Of a stretch of DNA of 64,000 nucleotides, positions 17,961 through 27,070 are shown one piece after another. This stretch comes from Pseudomonas sp. SST3. Lineage in GTDB: Bacteria; Pseudomonadota; Gammaproteobacteria; Pseudomonadales; Pseudomonadaceae. The translations under genes were made by a program, and so were the position numbers. Location of the stretch: contig NZ_QORI02000006.1 of assembly GCF_003325755.1 (NCBI RefSeq), positions 185,282 to 249,281 of the forward strand, in the 5' to 3' direction. The notes under the pieces were generated by a model. It made no database searches and had not been told where the DNA came from. It worked only from the letters and a program-made list of their open reading frames with translations. Within the stretch, counting starts at the first letter, position 1; the number at the start of each line of letters is the position of its first letter.

Positions 17961-19499
17961 ATGCTCTTCAACTCCGTGGTGTTCATCGCCGGGTTTCTTC
18001 CGGTCGCGTTACTGGGTTTCATTCTTTTCGCGGGCACAGGCAGGCAACGCTACGCGGCGATCTGGCTGACGCTGGCATCGTTGGTGTTCTATGGCTGGTG
18101 GAACCCCGCTTATGTGCCGCTGCTGGTCGGCAGCATGGTGGTCAACTACCTGATCGGCGGATATCTGCTGCGCCGGCCGTCGCGACTGCTGCTGGTGCTC
18201 GGCGTCGCTGCCAACGTCGCACTATTGGGCTATTACAAGTACACCGGTTTCCTCTTCGGCGCGCTCGACGATGCGTTCGGCCTGGGCTGGTCTGTAGGCG
18301 ACATCATCCTGCCGCTGGCGATCTCTTTCTTCACCTTCCAGCAGATCGCCTATCTGGTCGACGCCCACGATGGGGAAGTGAGCGAACATGATTTCGTCAA
18401 TTACTGCCTGTTCATCAGCTTCTTCCCGCAGCTGATCGCTGGCCCAATCACCCATCACGGCGAGATGCTCAAGCAGTTCAACGACAGCAGCACCTTCCGC
18501 CCGCGAATCGACAACATCTCGTTGGGCCTCACGGTATTCCTGCTTGGCCTGTTCAAGAAGGTAATCATTGCCGATCCGCTGGGCGCCAATGCCTCGCCGA
18601 TCTTCGCCGTCGCCGCCGACGGCACGGTGCCGGCGCTCTACGACGCCTGGTTCGGTGCCCTCACCTATACCTTGCAGATCTATTTCGACTTCTCTGGCTA
18701 CAGCGACATGGCCATCGGCCTCGGACTGCTCTTCGGCCTGCGCTTGCCAGTGAATTTCAATAGCCCGTTCAAGGCACACAACGTGATCGACTACTGGTCG
18801 CGCTGGCACATGACCTTGACGCGCTTCCTGACCGCCTACCTCTACAACCCCATAGTCATGCGCATCACCCGCTCTCGGATGGCGGCGGGCAAACCGCTGC
18901 CACGTCGCGGCAAGATGAGCCTGAGCACCTTCGTCGTGCTGGTCGCCTATCCGACGGTGCTGACCATGTTCATCTCCGGCGTCTGGCATGGCGCTGGCTG
19001 GCAGTTCGTGGTGTTCGGCCTGTTACATGGCTTCTATCTGGTGGTTGCGCACGGTTTCCGGGCCTATAAGGCGCGCCAGGGCTTGCCTCTCGACAGCGAC
19101 AAGCTTTGGCATCACACCGGCGCCGTCCTGCTGACCTTCCTCTGCGTGGTCGTGGCAATGGTGTTTTTCCGCGCAGCGAGTGTTCCGGCGGCGATGGCGA
19201 TGCTCTCCGGCATGGTTGGGCTGAGCGAGCAGACCACCAAGTTCGACAAATCGGATTTCCTCACCATCGCACTGCTGCTCGCCTTCGTCTGGCTGATGCC
19301 CAACGTGCAGCAATGGATGGCGCGCTTTCGTACCGCCCTGGATGCGCAGCCCCGCGAAAACTGGCTGTTGCGCTGGTTCCCGGTCGCCTTGTGGAGCCCG
19401 ACCCCGGCAATCGGCGTAGCCATCGGCGTGCTGGGTTTCTTCGCGCTGGCCGTCGCGTTCTCCGTGGCCCCAACCGAGTTTCTCTACTTCCAGTTCTAA
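17961..19499 (+). CDS. MBOAT-family membrane O-acyltransferase
   Basis: The 512-residue polytopic membrane protein belongs to the MBOAT family, in the AlgI/DltB/PatA-like branch that moves acyl groups to periplasmic acceptors. The conserved core is present: FQQIAYLVDAHDGE, LFKKVIIADPLG, YFDFSGYSDMAIGLG, FNSPFKAHNVIDYWSRWHMTL (His283) and the catalytic-type SGVWHGAGWQ (His343). Length suits AlgI-like proteins. The next three genes encode an FkbH-like enzyme, an ACP and an anchored SGNH-like protein, so the acyl donor may be ACP-bound. An alginate-specific role is unlikely, since no alg genes are nearby. Confidence 0.9.
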   Translation: MLFNSVVFIAGFLPVALLGFILFAGTGRQRYAAIWLTLASLVFYGWWNPAYVPLLVGSMVVNYLIGGYLLRRPSRLLLVLGVAANVALLGYYKYTGFLFGALDDAFGLGWSVGDIILPLAISFFTFQQIAYLVDAHDGEVSEHDFVNYCLFISFFPQLIAGPITHHGEMLKQFNDSSTFRPRIDNISLGLTVFLLGLFKKVIIADPLGANASPIFAVAADGTVPALYDAWFGALTYTLQIYFDFSGYSDMAIGLGLLFGLRLPVNFNSPFKAHNVIDYWSRWHMTLTRFLTAYLYNPIVMRITRSRMAAGKPLPRRGKMSLSTFVVLVAYPTVLTMFISGVWHGAGWQFVVFGLLHGFYLVVAHGFRAYKARQGLPLDSDKLWHHTGAVLLTFLCVVVAMVFFRAASVPAAMAMLSGMVGLSEQTTKFDKSDFLTIALLLAFVWLMPNVQQWMARFRTALDAQPRENWLLRWFPVALWSPTPAIGVAIGVLGFFALAVAFSVAPTEFLYFQF

Positions 19500-19520
19500 T
19501 CTGCAAGGAGTGAATGGCTA

Positions 19521-21440
19521 ATGGATCAGCTTCTCTGGCTAGCCCGACATCAAGACCTGGGCGCCGCCATCGGCGAGGCTAAACGCGAACTCGACCCGAT
19601 CGCGCGGCTCACCGAAGCCGCACGCCTGGCCGGCTACCGCCGCGACTTCACCCAAACGATGCGCCTGGATCGCCTGGCAAGCGAGGGCCTGCGCAGTGTG
19701 GCCCGCGGCGAGGCATCCGTGTCGGGATTGTGCTCTTTACGCATCGCCCTGCTCTCCTCACACACGGTGGACCACCTGCTGCCGGCTATCCGAATCGCAG
19801 GCCTGCAGCGCCGTCTGGCGCTCTCCGTTCACGTTGCGCCCTATGGCATGTATCGCCAGGCATTGTTGACGGACAATGCCGAGCTGGCTGCCTTTGCCCC
19901 GCAACTGCTGGTGCTGGCGCTGGATGCCCGGGATGCCCCCTTGCAGCTGCCACTGGAAGCGTCGCAGGCCGAGGTCGATGCAGCAGTGGCCGAGCGAATC
20001 GACGAGCTGCGCCTGCTTTGGCGACGAGCGCGTGAGCGCTTCGCCGCGCAGGTGGTGCAGCAAACGCTAGTGCCGGCCGATCCGCCGATCTTCGGCTCCT
20101 TCGAAGCGCTGGTGCCGGCCGCGCCCTACGCAGTAATCGACCGATTGAACGCCGCCATTCGCGCCGCCGCTCGTGAAGACGGCGTGCTGTTGATGGATCT
20201 CGCCTGGGAAACGGCACGCGGCAGCTACGGTGATGGCCTGGCCGAACCGCTGCGCTGGCATCAGGCCAAGCAATTGGTCAGCCCCAACCTGGCACCGTTG
20301 TATGGCGATCAGTTGGCACGCATCGCTGCGGCAAGCGTTGGCCTGTCGCGTAAATGCCTGGTGCTGGACCTGGACAACACGCTGTGGGGCGGCGTGGTCG
20401 GTGACGACAGTGTTGGCGGCATTCACCTGGGCCAAGGTTCACCCAGCGGCGAGGCCTTCCTTGCCTTCCAGCGCTACGCCGCGCTGCTTGCCCGGCGCGG
20501 TGTCATCCTCGCCGTGTGTAGCAAGAACGACCTGAGCGTCGCCGAGTCGGCGTTCAACCATCCAGAGATGGCACTCAAACGCAGCGACATTGCCGCTTTC
20601 ATAGCGAACTGGGACGACAAGGCCGGCAACCTGCGGTGTATCGCGTCAATGTTGGACATCGGCCTGGACAGCCTGGTTTTCGTCGACGACAACCCGGCCG
20701 AGCGCGACATCGTGCGCCGCGAATTGCCGGAAGTCGCTGTGCCCGAGTTGCCCGATGACGTCGCCGATTACCCGGCGCGAGTGGCCGCGGCCGGCTACTT
20801 CGAGGCGGTTTCCTTCACGCCCGACGACGCTACCCGTGGCCGCAACTATGCGCTCAATGCCGAACGCAAGGCGGCGATGAGCCAGGCCACCGATATGGAA
20901 GTTTATCTGCGCGGGCTGGAAATGGTGCTGACCGCGACCCCGATCGGCGCCCCCGAGCTGGCGCGAAGCACCCAACTGATCAACAAGACCAACCAGTTCA
21001 ATCTCACCACCCGTCGCTACAGCGAGGCGGAGATCGAGCGCATCGCCAGCGATCCGCGCTGTGTGGCGCTCGCCATCCGGCTGGCCGACAAATTTGGCGA
21101 CAACGGGTTGATCAGTGTGGTGCTGGCGCGTCCGGACGAAGCGATCGCCGAGGATGAACTGCTCATCGACAGCTGGCTGATGAGTTGCCGCGTGCTCGGT
21201 CGACAGGTCGAAGAAGCCGTGCTTCAGGTGCTCGTCAGTGCCGCAACCGCCGCCGGCTACCGCGCGTTGGTCGGCGAATACCGACCTACCGAACGCAATG
21301 GCATGGTCGCAGAACACTATCCACGACTGGGGTTTGATCAATACCCCGCGCCCACCGATTCCTCCAGCCAGGCGACATTCTGGCGCTATGACCTCAACAC
21401 CACCCGCATTCCCTGCCATTTCATCGAGGTAACGGCATGA
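19521..21440 (+). CDS. FkbH-like HAD-IIIC protein (acyl-ACP loading)
   Basis: The 639-residue protein has three parts. An N-terminal SGNH-like region (about 70-270; RIALLSSHTVDHLLPA) is followed by a HAD domain with nucleophile Asp283 and Asp285 (VLDLDNTLWGG), then VCSKND and FVDDNPAERD. A GNAT-like C-terminal region covers about 475-639 (LADKFGDNGLISVV, SCRVLGRQVEEAVL). This is the FkbH architecture; known FkbH enzymes take a glyceryl group from 1,3-bisphosphoglycerate and load it on an ACP thiol. The adjacent ACP gene overlaps its stop by 4 bp, which supports that role. The substrate here is inferred, not shown. Confidence 0.88.
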   Translation: MDQLLWLARHQDLGAAIGEAKRELDPIARLTEAARLAGYRRDFTQTMRLDRLASEGLRSVARGEASVSGLCSLRIALLSSHTVDHLLPAIRIAGLQRRLALSVHVAPYGMYRQALLTDNAELAAFAPQLLVLALDARDAPLQLPLEASQAEVDAAVAERIDELRLLWRRARERFAAQVVQQTLVPADPPIFGSFEALVPAAPYAVIDRLNAAIRAAAREDGVLLMDLAWETARGSYGDGLAEPLRWHQAKQLVSPNLAPLYGDQLARIAAASVGLSRKCLVLDLDNTLWGGVVGDDSVGGIHLGQGSPSGEAFLAFQRYAALLARRGVILAVCSKNDLSVAESAFNHPEMALKRSDIAAFIANWDDKAGNLRCIASMLDIGLDSLVFVDDNPAERDIVRRELPEVAVPELPDDVADYPARVAAAGYFEAVSFTPDDATRGRNYALNAERKAAMSQATDMEVYLRGLEMVLTATPIGAPELARSTQLINKTNQFNLTTRRYSEAEIERIASDPRCVALAIRLADKFGDNGLISVVLARPDEAIAEDELLIDSWLMSCRVLGRQVEEAVLQVLVSAATAAGYRALVGEYRPTERNGMVAEHYPRLGFDQYPAPTDSSSQATFWRYDLNTTRIPCHFIEVTA

Positions 21441-21685
21441 CCGAATCAGAAGTACTCACCGCGCTCACCCCGGTTTTCCACGACATATTCGACGATGACA
21501 GCATCATCCTCTCACCGGAAATGACTGCCAACGACATCGACGGTTGGGACAGCCAAGCTCACGTGATGCTCACCGTCGCGGCGGAGCAACGCTTCGGTAT
21601 CAAGTTTCGGACGGCGGAGCTTGAGTCGCTGCGCAACGTTGGCCATTTCGCTCAAGTCATCAGCGCAAAACTCGAAGGGAAATAG
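21437..21685 (+). CDS. Dedicated acyl carrier protein
   Basis: The 82-residue acidic protein has the acyl-carrier fold and a phosphopantetheine site serine at Ser39 in GWDSQAHVML, where most ACPs have DSL. Its ATG overlaps the FkbH stop (ATGA), so the two are translationally coupled. It is unrelated to the fatty-acid AcpP context (no fab genes nearby) and is most simply the carrier loaded by FkbH and used by the MBOAT protein. Confidence 0.88.
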   Translation: MTESEVLTALTPVFHDIFDDDSIILSPEMTANDIDGWDSQAHVMLTVAAEQRFGIKFRTAELESLRNVGHFAQVISAKLEGK

Positions 21686-21687
21686 CC

Positions 21688-22752
21688 ATGGCCCATGCCG
21701 CTGGATTACCCGGGAACGGGAGCACCGCCCAAAGCGGAGATGCAAGCGCGGCCAGCGCGCCGGGCCAGATGTGCTCATTGTATTTGTTGTCCCTGTTTGC
21801 CGGTCTGGTCGGTGCCCTGACGCTGTTTTGTCTGACACTGCTGAGTCTCGACCGAACCGGCAACCTGCCGCCGCCAGCATTCTCCAACAACCTGTGCGTC
21901 GACGAAAAACTCAGCTTTATGCGTGCCAACCGGATCGAGTCTCCCAACCTGCTGGTGATTGGTTCTTCCGTGGCCTGGCGCCACGTGAACGGCCACGTAC
22001 TGGCGCAGGCGCTGCCGGAGGTTCGACCAATGAATGGCGCCTTCTGCGGTCTGTTCGCCAATCAGTCCGCTTATGTCGCGCACTGGCTACTCGACCGGGA
22101 GTCGAGCATCCGCAGCGTGGTCATGATCGCCGACCCGCAGGATTTCGCCGGCTGCTGGAAGGTGCAAGACGCGGTTTTCAGCCGCGAGCATGTCGACCCC
22201 TACGTCTATCAGGGTGCCTCGCGCTGGAATTACTACATGCGCTACTTCTCGCCAAAGTCATTGGCGCGAAACGCGCTGACGGTCAAAGCTCAGCGCGCCG
22301 GACAGATCGAATGGGATCCGCTGGTCTTCAATCGCTTTGGTGATGGCCCGTTGGTAACCGAAAACACCCGCAAGCTGATGTACGGCCGTCCAGACGCGCT
22401 GGACCGCAACTGCTTCGACGCCCTGCGCGAACTGAGCGCGCGCCTACAGCAGGAAGGTCGGCAATTAATGGTGGTCTCCACCCCGTTGCATCCGCAATGG
22501 AAGGAAAAATACGACCCGGACGGTACCTTCCTCGCCGACTTCGACCAGCGCATTGTCGAGAGTCTGGGCGCCAGCGGCACCTACTGGAACGCCGACAAGG
22601 ATTGGAGCACGCCGGTCACCTCGTTCGTCGATGCCGTGCATATGCGCTGGTCCGCCGTCCAGGAGTTCTCGGCTGCCCTGGCTGAGCAGATGCAAAAAGC
22701 GGCTACCGGACCAGGGCCTGCGCCAGCCCTGGAAACAGCGGGGGTACCTTGA
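21688..22752 (+). CDS. Membrane-anchored SGNH-hydrolase-like protein of the acylation cluster
   Basis: The 354-residue protein has a short cytoplasmic head, one membrane helix (about 30-53) and a large periplasmic part. SGNH landmarks are a serine block (LLVIGSSVAWRH, Ser93/Ser94) and a terminal Asp315-x2-His318 (SFVDAVHMRW), as in acyltransferase partners such as AlgX/AlgJ-like or DltD-like proteins. It starts 2 bp after the ACP stop. I infer that it accepts the acyl group from the MBOAT protein, or edits it, on a surface polymer. The exact family is not recognised. Confidence 0.72.
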   Translation: MAHAAGLPGNGSTAQSGDASAASAPGQMCSLYLLSLFAGLVGALTLFCLTLLSLDRTGNLPPPAFSNNLCVDEKLSFMRANRIESPNLLVIGSSVAWRHVNGHVLAQALPEVRPMNGAFCGLFANQSAYVAHWLLDRESSIRSVVMIADPQDFAGCWKVQDAVFSREHVDPYVYQGASRWNYYMRYFSPKSLARNALTVKAQRAGQIEWDPLVFNRFGDGPLVTENTRKLMYGRPDALDRNCFDALRELSARLQQEGRQLMVVSTPLHPQWKEKYDPDGTFLADFDQRIVESLGASGTYWNADKDWSTPVTSFVDAVHMRWSAVQEFSAALAEQMQKAATGPGPAPALETAGVP

Positions 22753-22775
22753 TTCGTTGAACGCCCTGAAAAAAA

Positions 22776-22796
22776 CCGGTGCTTAGTAGCCACCGG
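22776..22796 (-). terminator. Terminator of the hmg operon
   Basis: CCGGTG (22776-22781) and CACCGG (22791-22796) flank a 9-base loop. On the minus strand the stem is followed by a run of T residues, a good intrinsic terminator for fahA/hmgB. It can also stop plus-strand transcription from the convergent acylation cluster. Confidence 0.8.
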
Positions 22797-22810
22797 GCTT
22801 GTTCATTGAG

Positions 22811-24118
22811 TTAGCGCGAAGCAGGCAGGACCCGACCTCGGCACTCGCCGAAGCCAATCGAGGCATGACCCTCGCGCCGGCAGCGCGCCCTAAGGATGAT
22901 CTCGTCGCCGTCCTCCAGGAAGGTACGCGTCTCGCCGCTGGCCAGCTCAAGCGACTGCTTGCCGCCTTGGGTGATCTCCAGCAGGCTGCCGCAGCTGTCG
23001 GTGCTCTCGCCGGACAATGTGCCCGAGCCGAACAGGTCGCCCGGTTGCAGGCTGCAGCCGTTGACGCTGTGGTGCGCCACCATCTGGGCCACCGTCCAAT
23101 ACATGTTCCGGGTGCTGCTCAGGGTGATGCGCTGCGGCGGTAAACCCTTTTCGCGCATGGCCTCGGTCAGCAGCAACACTTCCAGCTCGATATCCAGAGC
23201 ACCCTGTTGTTGGTCCTTTTCGTCATACAGATACGGCAGCGGTTGCGGATCGCCTTCAGGACGCGCCGGCTGGGCGCAGCGGAAGGGTTCCAACGCTTCC
23301 GGCGTCACGATCCAAGGCGAGACGCTGGTGGCAAAGCTCTTGGAGAGAAACGGACCCAGCGGCTGATATTCCCAGGCCTGCAGATCACGAGCCGACCAGT
23401 CGTTGAGCAGGCAGAAGCCCGCCACGTGACGTCCCGCCTCGCTGATCGGGATAGCCTCGCCACGGGCGTTGCCTTCGCCAATCCAGATCCCCAGTTCGAG
23501 CTCATGATCCAGGCGCTTGCTCGGGCCGAAGCTCGGCTCGGTGGCACCCGGCGGCATGGTCTGGCCGTTGGGCCGCTTCACTGTCGCGCCCGAAACATCG
23601 ACGGTCGATGCACGGCCGTGATAGCCGATGGGCACGTACTTGTAGTTCGGCAGCAATGGATTATCCGGGCGGAACAGCTTGCCGACGTTGTTAGCGTGAT
23701 GAATACCGACATAAAAGTCGGTGTAGTCGCCAACCCGGGCCGGCAAGTGCATCTGGCACTGGCCCATCGGCTTCAACAGGGACTCACCCATGCCCTGCAG
23801 GCGCTCGCGGTGTTCGCTGGTCTCGGCCAGCAATCCTTGCAGCGCTTCACGCAGCGCCTTGCGAGCCGACACACCCAGGGCAAAGAAGGTGTTGAGGCTG
23901 CTGGCGCTGGCGGCTGTTGCCGCTTCGGCGGCTCGCCCTTCGAACAGGCCGGCCTCACAGGCAGCAGCCAGATCAAGAATGTAATCGCCGACGGCGACGC
24001 CGCCCCGTGGCTGTCCGCCGTCGCGGCTGAACACACCCAGCGGCAGGTTGGCCAGAGAGAAGTCCGAATGGTCATTGGCGGACTCGACCCAGCTGCGTAG
24101 TTCGTTTTGTGCGGTCAT
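22811..24118 (-). CDS. hmgB: Fumarylacetoacetase
   Basis: The 435-residue protein hydrolyses fumarylacetoacetate to fumarate and acetoacetate in tyrosine/homogentisate breakdown. Family landmarks include VGDYTDFYVGIHHANNVG (catalytic Asp and His), YHGRASTVDVSGATVKRP, DHELELGIWIGEGNARGE, LLNDWSARDLQAWEYQPLGPF and GDLFGSGTLSGE. Length is normal. Its start lies 1 bp after the hmgA stop. The isomerase gene hmgC, usually third in the operon, is missing here; a terminator follows directly. Acetoacetate produced could feed the ketoacid cluster at 13-17 kb. Confidence 0.96.
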   Translation of the reverse strand: MTAQNELRSWVESANDHSDFSLANLPLGVFSRDGGQPRGGVAVGDYILDLAAACEAGLFEGRAAEAATAASASSLNTFFALGVSARKALREALQGLLAETSEHRERLQGMGESLLKPMGQCQMHLPARVGDYTDFYVGIHHANNVGKLFRPDNPLLPNYKYVPIGYHGRASTVDVSGATVKRPNGQTMPPGATEPSFGPSKRLDHELELGIWIGEGNARGEAIPISEAGRHVAGFCLLNDWSARDLQAWEYQPLGPFLSKSFATSVSPWIVTPEALEPFRCAQPARPEGDPQPLPYLYDEKDQQQGALDIELEVLLLTEAMREKGLPPQRITLSSTRNMYWTVAQMVAHHSVNGCSLQPGDLFGSGTLSGESTDSCGSLLEITQGGKQSLELASGETRTFLEDGDEIILRARCRREGHASIGFGECRGRVLPASR

Positions 24119-24119
24119 G

Positions 24120-25424
24120 TCACTTCCTGTTCTTGTCGAAGGTCTTGGTCAGGCAGGCCCAGCAGCTGTCGTAATCATCCTGCAGCTGCGGGCTTTCCAG
24201 CGCCTGGCGCGTTGGGCGAAGCACCTGGCCGGTTTCGAACATGAAGGCCATGGTGTTCTCGATCTTGTGCGGTTTGAGTTCGGCGTTGATCGCCTGTTCA
24301 GTCGAAACGTGATCCGGCCCGTGAGCGCTCATGCAGTTGTGCAGTGAGGCACCACCCGGCGAGAAGCCGTCGGCCTTGGCGTCGTAGGCGCCGGCGATGA
24401 GCCCCATGAATTCGTTCATCAAGTTGCGGTGGAACCACGGCGGACGGAAGGTGTTCTCCGCCACCATCCAGCGCGGCGGGAAAATCACGAAGTCGATGTT
24501 GGCCATCCCATGGATGGCACTGGGTGAAGTCAGCACCGTGAAAATCGACGGATCAGGATGGTCGAAACTGACCGTACCGATGGTGTTGAAACGGCGCAGG
24601 TCGTACTTGTACGGCACGTTGTTACCATGCCAAGCCACCACGTCCAGCGGCGAATGATCAAGCTCAGTCGCCCAGAGTTCACCGAGAAATTTCTGCACCA
24701 GCTGCACCGGCTCGTCACGCTCTTCGAAATACGCAACCGGCGCCAGGAAATCACGCGGATTGGCCAGGCCATTGCTGCCGATCGGGCCAAGGTCGGGCAG
24801 ACGCAACGCACAGCCGTGGTTCTCGCATACGTATCCGCTGGCGTTTCGATCCACCAGCTCGACACGGAACCGCATGCCGCGTGGAATGACGACGATCTCC
24901 AACGGCGCCACCTCGAGCACGCCCAGCTCAGTGACCAGCTTCAGCGCGCCCTGCTGCGGCACGATCAGCAGCTCGCCATCGGCATTGAAGAACACCCGTT
25001 CCATCGACTGATTCGCCGCGTAGCGATAAATGCTCGCGCCTGCCGGTTGGCCCGGCTCGCCGTTAGCGGCAACGCACATCAGGCCATCAATGAAATCGGT
25101 CGCGACCTCGGGCATCGGCATGGGATTCCAGCGCAGCCGATTGGGCGTGACCGCTCCCAGCGTGCTGTTCAGCTGATGGCCGAGCCGCTGGTACTGGCCG
25201 TGGTTGGCGGATGGGCGAATGCGATACAGCCACGTCCGCCGCGCCTCGCTGCGCGAGACGGTAAAGGCCGTCCCGGAAAGCAGCTCGGTGTAGAGCCCGT
25301 AAGGCACCTTCTGCGGCGAGTTCTGCCCGACCGGTAGCGCACCGGGCAACGCCTCGCTGCTGAATTCATTGCCGAAGCCGGACTGGTATCGATGAGCCTG
25401 AATATCTTGTTCTTGGCTGAGCAT
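24120..25424 (-). CDS. hmgA: Homogentisate 1,2-dioxygenase
   Basis: The 434-residue Fe(II) dioxygenase opens homogentisate to maleylacetoacetate. Hallmarks are [13 protein letters not shown] at the start, [25 protein letters not shown], and the iron-binding region [17 protein letters not shown] followed by [12 protein letters not shown]. Length is normal. It is the first gene of hmgAB, divergent from hmgR across 102 bp that hold a palindromic operator. Confidence 0.97.
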   Translation of the reverse strand: MLSQEQDIQAHRYQSGFGNEFSSEALPGALPVGQNSPQKVPYGLYTELLSGTAFTVSRSEARRTWLYRIRPSANHGQYQRLGHQLNSTLGAVTPNRLRWNPMPMPEVATDFIDGLMCVAANGEPGQPAGASIYRYAANQSMERVFFNADGELLIVPQQGALKLVTELGVLEVAPLEIVVIPRGMRFRVELVDRNASGYVCENHGCALRLPDLGPIGSNGLANPRDFLAPVAYFEERDEPVQLVQKFLGELWATELDHSPLDVVAWHGNNVPYKYDLRRFNTIGTVSFDHPDPSIFTVLTSPSAIHGMANIDFVIFPPRWMVAENTFRPPWFHRNLMNEFMGLIAGAYDAKADGFSPGGASLHNCMSAHGPDHVSTEQAINAELKPHKIENTMAFMFETGQVLRPTRQALESPQLQDDYDSCWACLTKTFDKNRK

Positions 25425-25440
25425 GGCTGCCTCTCGATCT

Positions 25441-25457
25441 GCGTAACCGTATTACGC
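25441..25457. promoter_or_regulatory. Probable HmgR operator (hmgA-hmgR interval)
   Basis: GCGTAACCGTATTACGC is a 17-bp palindrome (CGTAA-N5-TTACG) located 17-33 bp upstream of the hmgA start and 70 bp from hmgR. HmgR of P. putida is known to repress hmgABC through a palindrome of about this size. A near-identical palindrome occurs at 31043-31059. Confidence 0.75.
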
Positions 25458-25526
25458 AAAAAGTAATTTGAACTCGTTCCAGCGTCAAGCTATAAACAGC
25501 GCCTTCACGGGCAGGCAATCGAACTC

Positions 25527-26318
25527 ATGGCAGACAACAACGCGGAAACAGCGCCAAGGCGGCAGAAAGTCCAGGCGGCAGAGGTGGGAACGGAGATCCT
25601 CACGGCACTGGCGGAACTAGCCCCGGCGACCTCCCTGTCGCGCCTGGCCGAGCACGTCGGCATGCCTGCCAGCAAGGTGCATCGCTACTTGCAAGCACTG
25701 ATGGCGAGCGGCTTCGCCGAGCAGGATCCGCTGACCAATCATTACGGTCTGGGCCGCGCCGCGCTGTTCGTTGGGCTGGCGGCGCTGGGGCGACTGGACG
25801 TGGTCAAGCTGGCAACACCGCATCTGGCGCAACTGCGCGATGAACTCAATGAGACCTGCTTTCTCGCGGTATGGGGCAACCGCGGTCCGGCGGTGGTGCA
25901 TGTTGAACAGGCAGTACGCGCCGTCACGCTGGTGACGCAGGTGGGCTCGGTGCTGCCGTTGCTGGGCTCATCAACCGGCCTGGTATTCAACGCCTTCATG
26001 CCGAACGCGGAAACCGTCCAGCTGCGCGAAGCCGAAATGCAGCTGCCATCAGCCCCCTCCTCCGATGCCCTGCTCGCCACCATGAGTGCGCTGCAGCGCA
26101 CCCATATCCAACCCGTGCACGGCCTGTTGATGGCGGGCGTCAATGCGCTGTCGGCACCGCTGTTCAGCGGCGGGCAGAAATTGGCCGGGGTCATCACGGT
26201 CGTCGGCGCAGAACCCGCTTTCACGGCCGAGCCGGGTGGCGTGGAAGCGCAACGACTGCTTCAGGTGGCCGATAAGATCAGCGCGCGGATGGGTGCAGAG
26301 ATTCCGTCCCGCCCATGA
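25527..26318 (+). CDS. hmgR: IclR-family repressor of homogentisate genes
   Basis: The 263-residue protein has an N-terminal winged helix (LAELAPATSLSRLAEHVGMPASKVHRYLQALMASGFAEQD) and an IclR effector domain. It is divergent from hmgA, as hmgR is in Pseudomonas, where the inducer is homogentisate. The palindrome between the two genes is its probable binding site. Confidence 0.9.
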   Translation: MADNNAETAPRRQKVQAAEVGTEILTALAELAPATSLSRLAEHVGMPASKVHRYLQALMASGFAEQDPLTNHYGLGRAALFVGLAALGRLDVVKLATPHLAQLRDELNETCFLAVWGNRGPAVVHVEQAVRAVTLVTQVGSVLPLLGSSTGLVFNAFMPNAETVQLREAEMQLPSAPSSDALLATMSALQRTHIQPVHGLLMAGVNALSAPLFSGGQKLAGVITVVGAEPAFTAEPGGVEAQRLLQVADKISARMGAEIPSRP

Positions 26319-26428
26319 CGGCTTGGCCTGCAAAGTGAAGGTTTTCGCGATATCCCATCTGATCGAGGATCGATAGGCTGATGGCCTGGCTTGCACCCCG
26401 CCATTACCCGAGCAGGCCCGGCGACCGA

Positions 26429-27009
26429 TCATTGTTCCTGACTAGAGGATATCGACTCGAAACGCGCCGGAATCAAACGCCGCATCAGGTCGCCCATTAG
26501 CTGACGAAAGCGCGGGTTATGCAAACAGATGGCGCCGAGCAGTCCAACCAGGCAGCCCAGCACCGTATCGTAAAAGCGCGCCTCGATCAGTGTCCCAGCC
26601 GAGCCGTGGCCCAGCGTGGCGGCCTCGGCGAGGAGGATCGTCAGCGGGGTGATGAAGATCGCCGCGAAGGCGTAGTGCCGCACGACGGCGGTTTCCACCA
26701 CGAAACACAGCACCATCATCATCAGCGGAATGGTCCACTTGTCCAGCGGCATCAGTAGCATGCTCCAAGCGACGAGCAGGCCGAGGCCAGTGCCGATGAC
26801 GCGCTGCAATTGTTTGTTCCACACCGCCCGCAGCGACGCCCCCTGAATTACCGCCAGACAGCTGACCGGCACCCAGTAGGCCTTTTCCAGTTGCAAGCCT
26901 GAGCGAGGGCCAGCGAGAGGCCGACGAAAAAGCCGACCAGCACCGAATCGAACACCGCATCCGTCGCTAACGCAGGATCAGTGACGGCGTCCCGGAACTC
27001 CTTGAGCAT
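26429..27009 (-). pseudogene. Remnant of a FUSC-type membrane protein
   Basis: The C-terminal part (155 residues from about 26896) reads QLEKAYWVPVSCLAVIQGAS ... RVIGTGLGLLVAWSMLL, typical of FUSC/YccS-like aromatic acid exporter domains with several membrane helices. The preceding segment (VFDSVLVGFFVGLSLALAQAC) lies in the neighbouring frame, and the two join at about 26890 if one base is restored. Nothing upstream encodes the first half of such a protein, because the serine hydrolase stop is at 27071. So the gene is 5'-truncated as well as frameshifted. The truncation argues for true decay, even if the frameshift is a sequence error. Confidence 0.7.
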
Positions 27010-27070
27010 CCCACCCGGCAACTCGAAACCGCCCTCGCCCACAACGCCGTGGGCGAAGCGGGAATGACGG

